Assembly: GCF_004001045.1 (NCBI RefSeq) | Contig: NZ_BIMK01000005.1 | Location: 1 to 64,000, forward strand | Source: Paenibacillus chibensis | Lineage (GTDB): Bacteria; Bacillota; Bacilli; Paenibacillales; Paenibacillaceae | DNA length: 64,000 nucleotides | Direction: 5' to 3' | Part shown: piece after piece, positions 25,839-34,922 of the stretch | Position numbering within the stretch: position 1 is the first letter of the stretch | How the letters are laid out: the number at the start of each line of letters is the position of its first letter | Translations under genes and position numbers: made by a program | The notes under the pieces: model-generated | What the model saw: only the letters and a program-made list of their open reading frames with translations | Database searches by the model: none | Told to the model about the DNA's origin: nothing

Positions 25839-25869
25839 TTGCAGGTTACGCTGCGTTACCTTGTAGACT
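25839..25869 (+). promoter_or_regulatory. MerR-type promoter with 19-base spacer
   Basis: TTGCAG (25839-25844) and TAGACT (25864-25869) are separated by 19 bases, the hallmark of MerR-activated promoters. The spacer includes an imperfect dyad GGTTACG-CTG-CGTTACC (25844-25860). It points to the CPBP protease gene and lies between it and the divergent merR-type gene. Confidence 0.55.
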
Positions 25870-25919
25870 ACTCCCTATCGATAGAAAAAGCACGAACAAC
25901 CATAGGGGGTATACAAAAC

Positions 25920-26624
25920 ATGAATGATGCAAAAAACAACTTTTGGCGCAAGGATCCGTGGTCGTACAAGGAGCTGCTGGCCATGCTGGCGTTGGTCTTT
26001 CTCCTCGTACCTTGGCTTATTGAGAATCACGTACAAGCTCGGCTGCAGCAATTTTTTCATCATGATTTATACGCAGGGACACTTACCGGGCTGATCATGG
26101 GCATCGTGTTTACGGCAGGGGTGTACTGGATTGCGCTCGTTCCGAAAAAAAAGAGCTTGTCCGCCGTCGGCATGCGCCCTTTCCCGGCACGTTACTGGAT
26201 CTTCGTCGGATTGTGGTCCCTTGCCGTGTTGGCGTCTGCCGTGCTGATCCTGCTCGTGATGTCCTGGTTTGGGGGAAGCTATGAAAACGATAAGACAGAA
26301 AGCATTCAGAGCCAGGTTTCCGCATTCAGCATCCTCATCGGCATCTTGTCCGCGGGCGTCGTTTCGCCGGTATATGAGGAAATATTTTATCGTGGTTTCC
26401 TGTACCGCTGGTTCCGGACGCGCATGGGAAAGGGATGGGGCTTGATTCTCAGCTCGGCGGTGTTCACGGCGGCGCACATTCCCACCTACAATACCCTTGC
26501 CCTCAATTTCGTGAGCGGGCTGATTTTCGCATGGACGTATGAGAGAACGCATTCCATTCTTCCCGGCATTCTCATCCACGGATTGACAAATACGATCGCG
26601 GTTCTGCTGACCGCATTTGCATAA
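25920..26624 (+). CDS. CPBP-family intramembrane protease
   Basis: A 234-residue membrane protein of the CAAX protease and bacteriocin-processing (Abi, CPBP) family. Catalytic motifs are present in order: EEIFYRGFLYRW (the EExxxR motif), FTAAHIP (FxxxH) and ILIHGLTNT (HxxxN). About six hydrophobic segments are visible. The start at 25920 (MNDAKNNFW) has AGGGGG upstream; an upstream in-frame Met would sit in the promoter. Likely controlled by the divergent MerR-type regulator. Substrate unknown. Confidence 0.9.
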   Translation: MNDAKNNFWRKDPWSYKELLAMLALVFLLVPWLIENHVQARLQQFFHHDLYAGTLTGLIMGIVFTAGVYWIALVPKKKSLSAVGMRPFPARYWIFVGLWSLAVLASAVLILLVMSWFGGSYENDKTESIQSQVSAFSILIGILSAGVVSPVYEEIFYRGFLYRWFRTRMGKGWGLILSSAVFTAAHIPTYNTLALNFVSGLIFAWTYERTHSILPGILIHGLTNTIAVLLTAFA

Positions 26625-26752
26625 ATTGTATACATTTTTTTGCATGAAGTCACGGTGCGGACAGGCTGTAATCCTTGCGATTACGGCCTTTTTGGCTTGT
26701 TATTAGTTTTGTGTCAAACCCCGGAATCCTTGATTTAATTCACTTTTAGCGG

Positions 26753-26819
26753 TTGACAATCCCTGGTCAGCTGGTAGAATGATAACTAAATCGATCTAAA
26801 TGAGAATGAGTATCATTCT
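26753..26819 (+). promoter_or_regulatory. Promoter and Fur box of the siderophore importer
   Basis: TTGACA (26753-26758), a 16-base spacer and TAGAAT (26775-26780) form a promoter with +1 near 26787. Just downstream lies TGAGAATGAGTATCATTCT (26801-26819), a good match to the Fur box (GATAATGAT-ATCATTATC pattern). Iron-loaded Fur would block transcription of the yclNOP genes. Confidence 0.85.
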
Positions 26820-26908
26820 TAATATATGTAGTTTTATGCATATAAACTGGATGGATTGCAGCTAGCGTTTCCTTCGTTCAACTTATTATGGAAAGAGTCG
26901 AATTCCTT

Positions 26909-27862
26909 ATGAAAATCAGGTACTTGTGGATAGCATTCATACTTTTATCGATCATATCCCTGTTCGTCGGAGTGAAAGACATTACGCCGTGGGATCTTAT
27001 GCATCTGACTCCGGAACAGCAGCAGGTACTGTGGATCAGCCGGTTTCCGAGGCTTGTGAGCATTATTATCGCGGGTACCAGCATGAGTATTATCGGTCTG
27101 ATTATGCAGCAGCTGACCCGCAACAAATTCGTCTCGCCAACGACGGCGGGAACGATGGATTCAGCAAGATTCGGCATTTTGGTGGCCATGATGCTGTTTT
27201 CCAATGCGACCACGCTGGAGAAGATGCTGATCGCCTTCGTATTCGCGCTGCTGGGTACCTTCATTTTCATGCGGATTCTTGACAAGGTGAAGTTCAAGGA
27301 TACGATTTTCATTCCGCTGGTGGGACTGATGTTCGGCAATATCGTCAGCTCGATCACAACCTTTTTTGCTTACAAAAACGATTTGATCCAGAACATGTCG
27401 GCCTGGCTGCAGGGAGACTTCTCTACCGTGCTGAAGGGACGCTACGAAATGCTCTACATCAGCATCCCGCTGCTGATCATCGCCTATCTGTACGCCAACC
27501 GCTTCACGATTGCGGGTATGGGCGAGGAATTCGCGGTTAACCTGGGGCTGAATTACAAAGCCGTCGTCAATATCGGTCTGGTGCTGGTTGCAGCGGTATC
27601 CTCGGTGGTCATTCTGACGGTCGGCACGATTCCGTTTCTCGGGCTGGTCGTTCCGAACATTGTCACGATGTACCAAGGCGACCATTTGAAGAAAAATCTC
27701 ACGCATACCGCTCTGCTTGGAGCCGTGTTCGTCCTGTTCTGCGACATTTTGGGCCGGATCATCATTTTCCCGTATGAGATTTCAATCGGCCTCACGGTCG
27801 GCGTGCTGGGCAGCGCGATCTTTATTTTCCTACTCCTGAGAAGAAAGGCTTATGCGTCATGA
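26909..27862 (+). CDS. yclN: Catechol-siderophore ABC permease YclN
   Basis: A FecCD-type permease of 317 residues with eight or more membrane helices; ISRFPRLVSIIIAGTSMSIIGLIMQQ is the conserved N-terminal signature. Gene order (two permeases, ATPase, binding protein) and the N-terminal sequence match B. subtilis YclNOPQ, the petrobactin and related ferric-catecholate importer. The start is ambiguous: ATG 26909 fits YclN length, ATG 26888 is seven codons longer, and neither has a strong ribosome site. It lies downstream of the Fur box and overlaps yclO by four bases. Confidence 0.88.
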   Translation: MKIRYLWIAFILLSIISLFVGVKDITPWDLMHLTPEQQQVLWISRFPRLVSIIIAGTSMSIIGLIMQQLTRNKFVSPTTAGTMDSARFGILVAMMLFSNATTLEKMLIAFVFALLGTFIFMRILDKVKFKDTIFIPLVGLMFGNIVSSITTFFAYKNDLIQNMSAWLQGDFSTVLKGRYEMLYISIPLLIIAYLYANRFTIAGMGEEFAVNLGLNYKAVVNIGLVLVAAVSSVVILTVGTIPFLGLVVPNIVTMYQGDHLKKNLTHTALLGAVFVLFCDILGRIIIFPYEISIGLTVGVLGSAIFIFLLLRRKAYAS

Positions 27863-28803
27863 AAAAAAAGCTGATTTTTCTATCCGTCATCGCGCTTGCG
27901 CTGATCGCCGTGTTCATGCTTATCCAGGCCGGCGGCCACTGGGATTACATTCTGCCCCGCAGAGGCAAAAAAGTGCTGGCGATGATCATTACAGGCGGGG
28001 CGATCGCTTTTTCCACCGTCGTATTCCAAACCATTACCAACAACCGCATCCTGACGCCGAGCATTATGGGACTCGATTCGCTGTATATGCTGTTCCAGAC
28101 CTTCATGGTATACATATTCGGTTCCGCCAGTTTGAACATGATGGGGAAGAATGTGAATTTCATCATCTCGGTCGGCCTGATGGCGCTCTTCTCGATGGTC
28201 TTCTACAAGCTGCTGTTCAGGCGCGAAGGACAGAATATTTACTTCCTGCTCCTGCTCGGGCTGATCTTCGGCACCTTGTTCCAGAGCCTGTCAACGTTTA
28301 TGGAGGTGCTGATCGACCCGAACGAATTCCAGATCGTGCAGGATAAAATGTTCGCGAGCTTCAACAACATCAACACCGAGCTGCTCGTGCTGTCGATCGT
28401 GCTGATGGCGGGTGTCGCGATTTATTTCGCGCGTTATGCCAAGTATCTCGATGTCATTGCTTTGGGAAAAGACCAGGCGGTCAACCTGGGCGTGGACTAC
28501 GACAAGGTCGTCAAAAGAATGCTGGTCGTGGTGGCGATTCTGATCTCCATCTCGACGGCGCTGGTCGGTCCGATCACGTTCCTCGGCCTGCTCGTGGCCA
28601 ACGTCAGCTACCAGTTCATGAAAACATTCAAGCATCACTTTCTCATCATCGGAGCCATGCTGCTCAGCGTCATTGCCCTTGTGGGCGGCCAGCTGCTGGT
28701 CGAGCGGGTCTTCACCTTCTCCACCACGCTGAGCGTCATCATCAATCTGGCCGGAGGAGTGTACTTCCTCTACCTGCTGCTAAAGGAGAGTAAATCGTCG
28801 TGA
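27859..28803 (+). CDS. yclO: Catechol-siderophore ABC permease YclO
   Basis: A 314-residue second permease of the importer, with about nine membrane helices. NNRILTPSIMGLDSLYMLFQ and VGPITFLGLLVANVSYQFMK are family motifs. It starts at an ATG overlapping the yclN stop (ATGA), with AAGAAAGG upstream. It forms the heterodimeric membrane channel with YclN. Its stop overlaps the GTG start of yclP, so the three genes are translationally coupled. Confidence 0.9.
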   Translation: MKKKLIFLSVIALALIAVFMLIQAGGHWDYILPRRGKKVLAMIITGGAIAFSTVVFQTITNNRILTPSIMGLDSLYMLFQTFMVYIFGSASLNMMGKNVNFIISVGLMALFSMVFYKLLFRREGQNIYFLLLLGLIFGTLFQSLSTFMEVLIDPNEFQIVQDKMFASFNNINTELLVLSIVLMAGVAIYFARYAKYLDVIALGKDQAVNLGVDYDKVVKRMLVVVAILISISTALVGPITFLGLLVANVSYQFMKTFKHHFLIIGAMLLSVIALVGGQLLVERVFTFSTTLSVIINLAGGVYFLYLLLKESKSS

Positions 28804-29558
28804 TCGAGGTCAAAAATGCAACCAAACTGTACAATGGCAAGCCCGTCCTGGATGACGTATCCGTCTCCATCCGCAAAGGGAAAATCACGTCCTTTATCGG
28901 CGCAAACGGCGCAGGCAAGAGCACGCTCCTGTCCCTGATCAGCCGCCTGATCAAAAAGGACGGAGGCGACATCCTGATCGAAGGCGAGTCCGTCGACAAA
29001 TGCAAGAGCAGCGATCTTGCGAAAAAAATATCGATCCTCAAGCAGGCCAACCATATCAACGTGAGGCTTACGATCCGCGAGCTGGTCAGCTTCGGGCGGT
29101 TCCCGTACTCGCAGGGCAAGCTGAAGCCGGAGGACTGGGCGTTCGTCGACGAGGCGATCCGCTATATGGAGCTGGAGGATCTGCAGCATCAGTATCTCGA
29201 CCAGCTGAGCGGCGGCCAGCAGCAGCGCGCTTTTATCGCCATGGTCATCGCCCAGGACACCGAATACGTGCTCCTTGACGAGCCGCTGAACAACCTCGAC
29301 ATGAAGCACTCGGTGCAGATCATGAAGGTGCTGCGGCGCATGGTCGACGAGCTTGGCAAAACCGTCATTGCCGTCATTCACGACATCAACTTCGCATCGG
29401 TATATTCCGATGATATCGTGGCTCTCAAAGACGGGAGAGTCATTAAACAAGGACCCGCCGCGGAAATTATAGATTCCCCTGTACTGAAGCAGGTATACGG
29501 CATGGACATTCAGATCGAGACGATCAACGATCATCGCATCTGCATTTATTTCTCTTAA
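28800..29558 (+). CDS. yclP: Catechol-siderophore ABC ATPase YclP
   Basis: A 252-residue FepC-type ATPase. Walker A is GANGAGKST, the Q loop lies near ILKQANHINVRLTI, the signature is LSGGQQQR, Walker B is YVLLDEPLNNLD and the H switch is IHDINFAS. The start is GTG at 28800 with AAAGGAG ten bases upstream. It energises uptake through YclN and YclO. It is followed by a 300-base gap with a palindromic element before the binding-protein gene. Confidence 0.93.
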   Translation: MIEVKNATKLYNGKPVLDDVSVSIRKGKITSFIGANGAGKSTLLSLISRLIKKDGGDILIEGESVDKCKSSDLAKKISILKQANHINVRLTIRELVSFGRFPYSQGKLKPEDWAFVDEAIRYMELEDLQHQYLDQLSGGQQQRAFIAMVIAQDTEYVLLDEPLNNLDMKHSVQIMKVLRRMVDELGKTVIAVIHDINFASVYSDDIVALKDGRVIKQGPAAEIIDSPVLKQVYGMDIQIETINDHRICIYFS

Positions 29559-29699
29559 AAGCTTCTCCGGCAATATTAACTTTCGGTAATGATATGGGAT
29601 GTGACGCCAGCATGCCAGGGCCCGGCAGCACGGCTTGCATCGCATAATTTTATAAAAAACTTTAAAGTGATTGAATTATTGCGCATAGGTAGCGTAGGG

Positions 29700-29812
29700 G
29701 ACGGAATCGTTCTGAAGAAGCGCAGCGCTCACCTTTGTCTCCGGATTTCTACACCTTTTCAATGACAAATAAAGAAATCTGGAGACAACAGTGATCGGAA
29801 GAACGATCCGTC
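29700..29812. repeat. Long nested imperfect palindrome between yclP and yclQ
   Basis: Outer arms GACGGAATCGTTCT (29700-29713) and AGAACGATCCGTC (29800-29812) differ by one bulged base. Inner arms TTGTCTCCGGATTTCT (29735-29750) and AGAAATCTGGAGACAA (29773-29788) match at 15 of 16 positions. The whole 113-base unit can fold into one long hairpin. It looks like a mobile or dispersed palindromic element or a processing site splitting the operon. The flanks (29559-29699, 29813-29871) hold no gene. Confidence 0.7.
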
Positions 29813-29871
29813 ACCGGAGCGGCCGCCGTGCACGAAAGCGAGAACTTAAATAATATGATGAGGTGACCCCT

Positions 29872-30858
29872 GTGAAGAAAAGAAACATGCTCATGCTGAT
29901 CCTATCCGCGATGCTGGTGCTAGTGCTGGCAGCCTGCGGTAACAATAACAAAGCGGCCGAAACGCCGGTGAAGGAAAGCGAAGCCAATGCGGCGTCCGCG
30001 GCCGAGTCCGAGGAACTGACCATCAAACATAAGCTTGGCGAAGCCAAAGTGAAAAAGAACCCGCAAAAGGTCGTTGTCTTCGACTTCGGCATTCTCGATA
30101 CGCTGGATAAGCTTGGAGTTCCTGTGACAGGTGTGCCGCAGGCCAACATTCCGCCGTACCTGTCCAAATACGAAGATAAAGCCGCCTACAAAAACGTCGG
30201 CAGTCTGAAAGAGCCGGATTTCGAGGCAATCAACGCCCTGGATCCCGATCTGATTATCATCTCCGGACGGCAATCCGAAGCTTACGAAGAGCTGAATAAA
30301 ATCGCACCAACCGTATTCCTCGGACTGGATACGACCAAGTTCATGGAATCGTTCAAAGAAAACATGAACACTGTCGGTCAAATTTTCGGCAAGGAAGCCG
30401 AGATTCAAACTGAGCTTGAAGCCATCGACAAGTCGATTGCTGAAGTGCATGACAAAGCGGCCGCTTCCGGCAAAAAGGCGCTGATCGTGCTTTCTAATGA
30501 AGGCAAGCTGAGCGCATACGGTCCAAATTCCCGTTTCGGCATCATCCATGACGTGCTTGGATTCGCCGCAGCGGACGACAAGATCGAAGTATCGACGCAT
30601 GGTCAAAGCGTAACCTCCGAATATATCGCAGAGAAGAATCCTGATTATCTGTTCGTCGTGGACCGCGATGGCGCGGTGGCAACGGATAAGGACGGGGCAG
30701 CCGCCAAGAAAACGGTTGAAAACGAGCTTGTGAAAAACACGAACGCATCGAAAGACGGACATATCGTCTACCTGGATCCGAACTACTGGTACCTCTCCGG
30801 CGGCGGTCTGCTGTCTGTGCAGGAAATGGTGAAGGAAGTTGGAGAGAGCATCCAATAA
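29872..30858 (+). CDS. yclQ: Catechol-siderophore-binding lipoprotein YclQ
   Basis: A 328-residue periplasmic-binding-type lipoprotein. The signal peptide KKRNMLMLILSAMLVLVLAAC ends in lipobox LAAC; an acidic linker follows. The two-lobed domain has KNPQKVVVFDFGILDTLDKL, NALDPDLIIISGRQ and the C-terminal YLSGGGLLSVQEMVKEV, matching the YclQ/FpuA-like class III binding proteins. The GTG at 29872 is preceded by GAGGTG; a GTG three codons earlier overlaps that site. It completes the yclNOPQ importer though separated by about 310 bases, so it may be read through or have its own promoter. Confidence 0.9.
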   Translation: MKKRNMLMLILSAMLVLVLAACGNNNKAAETPVKESEANAASAAESEELTIKHKLGEAKVKKNPQKVVVFDFGILDTLDKLGVPVTGVPQANIPPYLSKYEDKAAYKNVGSLKEPDFEAINALDPDLIIISGRQSEAYEELNKIAPTVFLGLDTTKFMESFKENMNTVGQIFGKEAEIQTELEAIDKSIAEVHDKAAASGKKALIVLSNEGKLSAYGPNSRFGIIHDVLGFAAADDKIEVSTHGQSVTSEYIAEKNPDYLFVVDRDGAVATDKDGAAAKKTVENELVKNTNASKDGHIVYLDPNYWYLSGGGLLSVQEMVKEVGESIQ

Positions 30859-30959
30859 GCTGCAATGAGCCGCAGTTTGGAAATCTCCTGCAGCATGATT
30901 CGTAATCCTGCATCAATGGGTCACAAAAGTGCATCGTCACAAAAGCGCATCACAAAAAA

Positions 30960-31006
30960 AGGCTGTCTGCCATCCGCGAGGGATGGCAGGCAGCCTTTGG
31001 TTTTTT
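30960..31006. terminator. Bidirectional terminator after yclQ and azlD
   Basis: AGGCTGTCTGCCATCC and GGGATGGCAGGCAGCCT form a long stem, with AAAAAAA on the left and TTGGTTTTTT on the right. It serves convergent yclQ and azlCD. Confidence 0.92.
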
Positions 31007-31046
31007 CACAGGTTTTCTTGAAACGGGGACCTGACGCTTTCCTTGA

Positions 31047-31379
31047 TTAAAACAAGTACTGCACCATGATCATATACAAAATCGTTCCGCCCCCGATGCT
31101 GAGCAGGAGATTATGCTTCCATTTATGGACGGCGATGACGAACAGGCTGGCCAGCAGCTCGGGTATGCCATAAGGCCAGGCGGAAGGGGAGACGGATTTG
31201 AAGCAATAAACGATGAGCATGCCGATAATCGCGAACGGCAGCACCTTGCCGAGATAGGCAACGAAGTCCGGAGTCTTCTTATGCGCCGGAAACACGAGAA
31301 ACGGCAGGACGCGGGTCAGCAGCGTAGCGGCCGCGATGACGAGAATCGTTAAGGCGGCTTCCGTGGTGGATAGAACCAT
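31047..31379 (-). CDS. azlD: Branched-chain amino acid exporter subunit AzlD
   Basis: A 110-residue membrane protein with four hydrophobic segments, including VIAAATLLTRVLPFLVF and the typical YLGKVLPFAIIGMLIVYCF. AzlD and AzlC together export branched-chain amino acids (and analogues such as azaleucine). Its ATG overlaps the azlC stop (TAATG), so the pair is co-translated. A bidirectional terminator follows. Confidence 0.92.
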   Translation of the reverse strand: MVLSTTEAALTILVIAAATLLTRVLPFLVFPAHKKTPDFVAYLGKVLPFAIIGMLIVYCFKSVSPSAWPYGIPELLASLFVIAVHKWKHNLLLSIGGGTILYMIMVQYLF

Positions 31380-32071
31380 TATTCAGACTCCTTTGCATGC
31401 AATTTGCCTCTGAGAAGCGATAGGGAGACCAGGATGCCGGCCATGGCAAACAGAATAAAGCGGTCGGCTCCGAACAGGATCAGACAAAGGGCGGTGATGA
31501 CGATGCCCAGCATGGCGGGCACATGATTCTTGGCCTGCTCCCACTGCTCCACGAAAATGACGATGAACAGCGCCGTCATCGCAAAATCGATGCCCGTCGA
31601 ATTAAACGAAATGAGCGAGCCCGCAATATTGCCGATCAGCGAGCCGGCGATCCAGTAGCCCTGATTGAGGAGGGCGATGAAAAACATGAACCATTTCGGG
31701 TTTACATGATCAGGTGCCTTCACGGAGCTTAGCAGGGAAAACGTCTCGTCCGTTAACGAGAACATCATGTAGGGCTTCAGCTTTCCGAGCGCCTTGAACC
31801 GGTCCAGCATGGAGAGGCCGTAAAACAAGTGGCGCGCATTGACCATCAGCGTGATGAAAAAGGCAGCGGCAAGCTGAAAGGGGCTGACCAACAAGTTGAT
31901 CGCAACGAACTGCATGGAGCCCGCATAGATGAGAAGGCTCATCATAAAAGCCCATGCGGCATTGAAGCCTTTGCTGTGCAAGAGGACGCCGAAGGCGATT
32001 CCGAGGAACAGATAGCCCATGAGGACGGGCAGCGTATAAGGGAAAGCGGTTTTGAGTGCGTTTCTTTTCAT
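31379..32071 (-). CDS. azlC: Branched-chain amino acid exporter subunit AzlC
   Basis: A 230-residue membrane protein. YTLPVLMGYLFLGIAFGVLL and SLLIYAGSMQFVAINLL are AzlC signatures, and the end has three further helices. The start at 32071 (MKRNALKTAF) has AGGAG at a nine-base gap; the longer frame upstream lacks family sequence. It is divergent from the winged-helix regulator at 32275, which might control it, although no operator is visible. Confidence 0.92.
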   Translation of the reverse strand: MKRNALKTAFPYTLPVLMGYLFLGIAFGVLLHSKGFNAAWAFMMSLLIYAGSMQFVAINLLVSPFQLAAAFFITLMVNARHLFYGLSMLDRFKALGKLKPYMMFSLTDETFSLLSSVKAPDHVNPKWFMFFIALLNQGYWIAGSLIGNIAGSLISFNSTGIDFAMTALFIVIFVEQWEQAKNHVPAMLGIVITALCLILFGADRFILFAMAGILVSLSLLRGKLHAKESE

Positions 32072-32274
32072 GATCTGATTCTCCTGGCTGTAGTCATCTA
32101 TGGTAGTTGCTTGTCTGTTCAGTAGGGTTGATGCTAGTGTATCGCGATCATGTGGATTCGACAATTGAAACTTGGAGAGAACGCTTCATCGCAGGACGGC
32201 CGTATACCCGAATCCGGAAGATGCATTATAATAGAATGACCATATTGAACGGATCAGGGAGGAATAGAAGCAGT

Positions 32275-33435
32275 ATGGCTTACCTGGAGTTTGACCCCAG
32301 CGATTATTCGGTTACGTTTCAATCGGACACCATTACGCTGCTGGCCAAGGAATATGCGCTGCTGCAGTTTCTCTACCGGCATGCTGGTCAGGCCTTTACG
32401 AGAGAGCAGCTGCTTGATCAGGTGTGGCCGATGGAGTATCCGGGCGAACGCACGGTGGACGATCATGTCTACCGGCTGCGCAAAAAGCTGAAGCGCTGGA
32501 GCGCGCGGATTCAGCTGGGTACCGTGCGGGGGCTCGGCTACAGCCTGGCGCTGAAGGGAGCGCCTGCGCTTGCGGTTCCGTCGCTGACGGACAGCGGACT
32601 TCAAAAGCAGATCCGGCAGCTGCTGGATACCTACCAGATGCTTGGCCAAAGCAAAGCCATGCTGGCGCTTGCCAATCAGCAGGAACTGCTGGGTGTGAGC
32701 ATCGATTCGCTGCATTTGCAATTTTTGCGCTTTGTGCAGGCGGATCTGAAAGGTCTGATGCACGCCGCCGAAGCGGATGGGCCCGGCGTATTATATTGGC
32801 TGCTCGCATCGTATTATTCCTATTATCATGAGCCGCAGCAATGCCTGAAATATTTTGAGCATACGATTCAGGCGCGTATTCTCCCCTATGAAATGCACCG
32901 TGAGCTGGAGCTGCTTAATATATTGGGTCTGTATGCCGATAACGGCCGGACGGCGGAGGATTTGGAGCGCGTGCAGAAGGCTTACCGGGTGATCGACGGG
33001 CTGGACGGCGAGCTGGATAGCTTTAGGGTCCACATTGCGTCAGCCGAAATGTACATCCATCTCAAGGCAAAGGACGCGAAGGAAGCCGGTCGCTGCGCGG
33101 CGGCCATCGAAGCGATGCTTGCCGAAGCTCCCTACCTGCGCGAAATTTGCACCTATTATGGCCTGAAAGGGAGACTGCTGCTGCTTCAGGGGCGCCGTTC
33201 GGAAGCGGCGGCAGCCTTCGAGCACGGGCTTGTCGTCGGCGAAGAAGCGCATAACATGCCGCTGCTCGTGCATTCCATCATCGGGACGCTGGATTTTCTG
33301 GAGAACGTGCACCGTGATCCTTTGCTGCAGCGGAAGTTCCGTACACGGCTGAATGAGCTGGACCGGATCTATAATTTTACGGCGAATAAGCTGCCGATGG
33401 AGCAGTTGATCGAGCGGATTTTGGGTTCCGTCTGA
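32275..33435 (+). CDS. One-component regulator: OmpR-type DNA-binding domain plus helical repeats
   Basis: A 386-residue cytoplasmic protein. Residues 1-97 form an OmpR/PhoB-type winged helix (LLAKEYALLQFLYRHAGQAF, RTVDDHVYRLRKKLKRW, GTVRGLGYSLA). There is no receiver domain. Residues about 110-386 are helical and rich in Ala and Leu, with TPR-like pairs such as EAGRCAAAIEAMLAEAPYLREI and GRRSEAAAAFEHGLVVGEEA. The layout recalls SARP/BTAD regulators, with the second half a ligand or protein sensor. AGGGAGG lies upstream of ATG 32275. The MFS gene starts 57 bases past its stop, so it probably controls that exporter. Confidence 0.8.
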   Translation: MAYLEFDPSDYSVTFQSDTITLLAKEYALLQFLYRHAGQAFTREQLLDQVWPMEYPGERTVDDHVYRLRKKLKRWSARIQLGTVRGLGYSLALKGAPALAVPSLTDSGLQKQIRQLLDTYQMLGQSKAMLALANQQELLGVSIDSLHLQFLRFVQADLKGLMHAAEADGPGVLYWLLASYYSYYHEPQQCLKYFEHTIQARILPYEMHRELELLNILGLYADNGRTAEDLERVQKAYRVIDGLDGELDSFRVHIASAEMYIHLKAKDAKEAGRCAAAIEAMLAEAPYLREICTYYGLKGRLLLLQGRRSEAAAAFEHGLVVGEEAHNMPLLVHSIIGTLDFLENVHRDPLLQRKFRTRLNELDRIYNFTANKLPMEQLIERILGSV

Positions 33436-33492
33436 TATTCCTCTGATATTCCTCCGCTAGGATGAAGATATTCTGATTGCGGAGGAATGTTT

Positions 33493-34812
33493 ATGTCCAC
33501 GTTCACTTCATCATCCCCTTCAAGCCGGCGTCCGGCGTCCGTTTGGGCCAACAAGACGTTTACGCGCATGTTCACCGCTTACGCAATGGCGTCATTCGGC
33601 GAATGGTTCGACGCGTTTGCGATTGAAATTCTGGTGGCGTACCGCTGGCACGCCGATCCTTTCATGATTGCCCTCATCCCGGTGATGATGGCTCTGCCGG
33701 GAATCCTGCTCGGCTCCTTTGCCGGCGTGATCGCCGACCTGTGGAAAAAGGTCAACCTCATGATGCTGGCTGATGCGGCCGAGACGGTGCTTACCGTTCT
33801 GCTGCTGTTCGTTCCGAACATCTACTGGCTTCTACCCGTGCTGGTGCTTCGTTCCGCGGTGGGCGTCATTCGCGTTCCGGCGCATCAGGCGCTGACGCGC
33901 CAAGTGGTTCGGGAGGATCAGCTGCTGAAGGCTACCTCTTATAACGGATTGGTCAACCAGTTTTCCAAAATCGCCGGCCCCCTGCTAGGGGCAGTGGCTC
34001 TAACGGTAGTTTCGCCGCAAATGTGCATCTTGGTGAATGCCTTTACGCGTCTCTTTTCCGGCGTTCTGCTGTTTACCCTAAGGCACACCGACGAGAATGC
34101 GGCAGCCGCACCGAAGCCCGGGGAACCGCAGGGTCTGGGGAGCGGGGAAACAGATAAAACGGGCTTTATCCAATTGTGGAAGCAGGGATGGGGCGTGCTG
34201 CTGCAGCGCCGAATCCTGCTCAGCAGCTTTATCGTGAATCTGACGGTGCTGCTGGTCATCATGATGATTGATTTTCAATTCCCAACCTTATTCCGGGAAA
34301 TTGCTCCGAACAACGAATCGCTGCTGGGATGGACGGTGTCGGCCACCGGCGTAGGAGCCGTCCTCACCATTCTGCTGCTGAACCGTCTGGGCAGCGTGCG
34401 TTACGGACTCGGCATCGGCGGCGGCGTGGCGCTGATTGGCGCAGCCTTTGGATTCATGGGGATGCTCGGCCCAGGCACGCCGGAAGCGTGGAGCCTTGTT
34501 CTTGGCTTTGTCATCGGCATCGGGAACGGCTTGACCATCGTGACGTATAACTACGTGCTGCAGAAGGAGACGCCTGAAGGCATGACAGGCCGGATCTTCG
34601 GCATTCAAAATACGTCTGCCAGCACGATCATGATCGCTGCGCCGTTAATGGGAGGCTTCCTGATCCAGAGCCTGGGCGTGAGCAAGGTTTTTATGATGCT
34701 GGGTTTCGCTATTCTCATTATTGGTTCCCTATGCCTGGCTTTACAGCGTGTGCTGTGGCCATCCGGGCAGGCGACAACGGCATCTCAAGAGTACCAAGAG
34801 GTTTCAGGCTGA
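33493..34812 (+). CDS. MFS transporter, DHA3 type
   Basis: A 439-residue major facilitator with about twelve helices. After a Ser-rich N terminus it reads FTRMFTAYAMASFGEWFDAF, then MMALPGILLGSFAGVIADLWKK (motif A region) and LRSAVGVIRVPAHQALTRQV. A charged loop near 205-225 (TDENAAAAPKPGEPQ) splits the two halves. The start at 33493 follows GGAGGA by six bases. A drug or peptide exporter is the likeliest role. It is co-directional with the one-component regulator and probably its target. Confidence 0.88.
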   Translation: MSTFTSSSPSSRRPASVWANKTFTRMFTAYAMASFGEWFDAFAIEILVAYRWHADPFMIALIPVMMALPGILLGSFAGVIADLWKKVNLMMLADAAETVLTVLLLFVPNIYWLLPVLVLRSAVGVIRVPAHQALTRQVVREDQLLKATSYNGLVNQFSKIAGPLLGAVALTVVSPQMCILVNAFTRLFSGVLLFTLRHTDENAAAAPKPGEPQGLGSGETDKTGFIQLWKQGWGVLLQRRILLSSFIVNLTVLLVIMMIDFQFPTLFREIAPNNESLLGWTVSATGVGAVLTILLLNRLGSVRYGLGIGGGVALIGAAFGFMGMLGPGTPEAWSLVLGFVIGIGNGLTIVTYNYVLQKETPEGMTGRIFGIQNTSASTIMIAAPLMGGFLIQSLGVSKVFMMLGFAILIIGSLCLALQRVLWPSGQATTASQEYQEVSG

Positions 34813-34922
34813 CCCGGGCTTCTCTCGATGTGAACGGGAGTTCATGTGCTGCTCGTTCCCGTTACAGAAGGAGATTGACAGATGTTTCCTTTCTCCTTTT
34901 AATAGAGATGAGGTGATGTAAA

